Below, piece by piece: positions 62,958 through 64,000 of a stretch of DNA of 64,000 bases. The first letter of the stretch is position 1; every line of letters starts with the position of its first letter. Location: assembly GCF_030406775.1 (NCBI RefSeq), contig NZ_CP129119.1:2511501-2575500 (forward strand), given 5' to 3'. The translations under genes were made by a program, and so were the position numbers. The notes below the pieces were generated by a model. The model worked only from the letters and a program-made list of their open reading frames with translations, searched no databases and was not told the DNA's origin. The DNA comes from Sporosarcina trichiuri. Its GTDB lineage: Bacteria > Bacillota > Bacilli > Bacillales_A > Planococcaceae.

Positions 62958-63986
62958 ATGAAAAACTCTACAGAAACAATCCGGGCGAACCGGAATTTGA
63001 CGTTCAGCGAGATGGAGCAGGCAGCAGAGGAGCTGTTCCGGGAAGAGACGGAAACAGCCGAAATCATCGAGTTCCTGAAAGCACTGGCACAGAAAGGGGA
63101 GACCGCCTCCGAAGTTGCCGCACTTGCGTCAGTCATGAATCGTCATGCCATCCGGCCGGATCTGCCGGGAACCCCCTGCTTCGATAACTGCGGCACTGGC
63201 GGCGACGGTTCCGGGAGTTTCAATATCAGTACGGCCTCAGCGTTCGTTCTGGCAGCGGCAGGCGTCCGGGTTGCAAAACACGGCAACCGGAAAGTGTCCA
63301 GCAGGGCGGGAAGTTTCGATGTACTGGAAGCTCTCGGCATTCCGAATGATCTGAGTATCGCTGAAACCGAAGGGATGATGGAGGAAACAGGGATGGCGTT
63401 CCTGTTTGCGCAAGCCTATCATCCGAAATTGAAACGGATCGGAGAAATCCGGCGGCAGATCGGCAGTCCGACAGTCTTCAACCTGGTCGGACCGCTCGCG
63501 AACCCGACGACGTTGTCATCCCAATACACGGGCATCTCCCGGAAGGAGTTCGTCATGGATTATGCAGCAGTGCTGAGTATGGCGGGACGGGAGCGGGCAG
63601 TGGTCGTCTGTGGTGCGGGCGGACTCGATGAAGCATCGCTGGCGGGCCGCAATACGCTCGTTCTGGCAGACCGCGGAGACCTGATCCCCTTCAGCCTGAC
63701 ACCGGAGGATGCCGGCCTGGCACGCGCCGGTCTTGAGGAAGTGAAGGGCGGTGATGCCGCAGAGAACGCCGGTATCATCCGCTCCGTCCTCGAAGGGAAG
63801 CAAGGTCCGAAGCTGGATATCGTGCTGCTGAATGCAGGCATCGGTCTGTTCGCGCAAGGAGCGGTTCCGACGGTGAGGGAAGGTGTCGAAGCTGCGAGAG
63901 AGTGCATCTCCAGCGGGAAGGCCGCTCAGCAGCTGTCAGACGTGATCGCCTATTGCCGGCAAGTCGGAAGAAAGGCGGTGGGGTGA
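62958..63986 (+). CDS. trpD: anthranilate phosphoribosyltransferase
   Basis: A 342-aa enzyme transferring phosphoribosyl from PRPP to anthranilate. Motifs are FDNCGTGGDGSGSFNISTASAFVLAAAGVRVAKHGNRKVSSRAGSFDVLEALG (PRPP-binding GTGGD and KHGNR) and FLFAQAYHPKLKRIGEIRRQIGSPTVFNLVGPLANPT with NPT. ATG 62958 is nine bases from AGGAG; GTG 62955 is also possible. The stop overlaps the next start as TGATG. Confidence 0.95.
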   Translation: MKNSTETIRANRNLTFSEMEQAAEELFREETETAEIIEFLKALAQKGETASEVAALASVMNRHAIRPDLPGTPCFDNCGTGGDGSGSFNISTASAFVLAAAGVRVAKHGNRKVSSRAGSFDVLEALGIPNDLSIAETEGMMEETGMAFLFAQAYHPKLKRIGEIRRQIGSPTVFNLVGPLANPTTLSSQYTGISRKEFVMDYAAVLSMAGRERAVVVCGAGGLDEASLAGRNTLVLADRGDLIPFSLTPEDAGLARAGLEEVKGGDAAENAGIIRSVLEGKQGPKLDIVLLNAGIGLFAQGAVPTVREGVEAARECISSGKAAQQLSDVIAYCRQVGRKAVG

Positions 63987-64000
63987 TGACAATCCTCGAT
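63986..64000 (+). CDS. trpC: start of indole-3-glycerol phosphate synthase gene (cut by window edge)
   Basis: Only five codons, MTILD, are present. The assignment rests on position (after trpE-trpD, with a TGATG overlap and an AAAGGCGGTGGGG ribosome site) and on the common MTILDKI-type N-terminus of TrpC. Confidence 0.7.

Overview
The window looks like chromosome from a Gram-positive Bacillota of the Planococcaceae type (Sporosarcina/Bhargavaea-like). This is inferred from strong AGGAGG-type ribosome binding sites, frequent TTG and GTG starts, low-GC-Gram-positive gene orders (dppABCDE joined to an L-Ala-D/L-Glu epimerase, trpE-trpD without trpG, nag/pts genes), a T-box leader, lipoproteins with LAAC/LGAC boxes, and a fairly high GC content with GC-rich third positions. 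No phage, insertion sequence, CRISPR array, rRNA or tRNA was seen.

Layout. 1-856: 3' part of a GH114-like gene on the minus strand, cut by the window edge. 1013-9378: a dpp operon (D-aminopeptidase, two permeases, ATPase, binding lipoprotein) continuing past an internal terminator into an Ala-Glu epimerase, a second ATPase and pyroglutamyl peptidase; together this reads as uptake and breakdown of murein or other small peptides. 9765-15452: a second oligopeptide ABC system in the order D-F-B-C-A behind a clear promoter flanked by CodY-like boxes. 15548-16252: a probable HEPN-CBS fusion followed by a striking 20-bp-period repeat array. 16520-25031: K+ channel subunit, FetAB-like exporter, a second periodic array, phosphodiesterase, DUF421 and DUF2254 membrane proteins, an alpha/beta hydrolase, a Yip1-like protein and GMP reductase. 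25268-28312: a single-gene RND pump. 28313-28857: more than 500 bp without a gene, holding two further repeat arrays. 28858-30863: pseudouridine catabolism (psuG, and psuK with an N-terminal HTH) behind a promoter covered by twin palindromes. 31075-32697: RocB-like peptidase.

32748-40133 is a PTS block: free EIIA, NagE (EIICBA), NagA, a GntR-type NagR, a SIS-domain protein, HPr and enzyme I, with a NagR-type operator and a cre-like site at the nagE promoter. No nagB is present. 40173-48646: YusW-like lipoprotein, FAD-linked oxidase, a 51-bp repeat array, CYP152 peroxygenase, divergent LysR/YeiH pair, AarF kinase, CBS-ACT protein. 48918-56839: CorA, methyltransferase, PAS-GGDEF-EAL protein, acetyl-CoA hydrolase/CoA-transferase, NAD(P)-binding protein and MgtE. 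57025-60261: amino-acid ABC transporter with two tandem binding-protein genes, the first interrupted by an in-frame TAG. 60308-61012: RluF-like pseudouridine synthase. 61114-64000: T-box(Trp)-controlled trpE-trpD-trpC, running off the right edge.

The feature least explained by known categories is a set of four intergenic arrays (16281-16432, 19551-19682, 28366-28555, 28691-28805) made of 8-11 bp cores spaced 20-21 bp apart. When oriented they share a YGMTC-N-A core, although they follow unrelated genes. A fifth array (42379-42531) has a different sequence and a 51-bp pitch.
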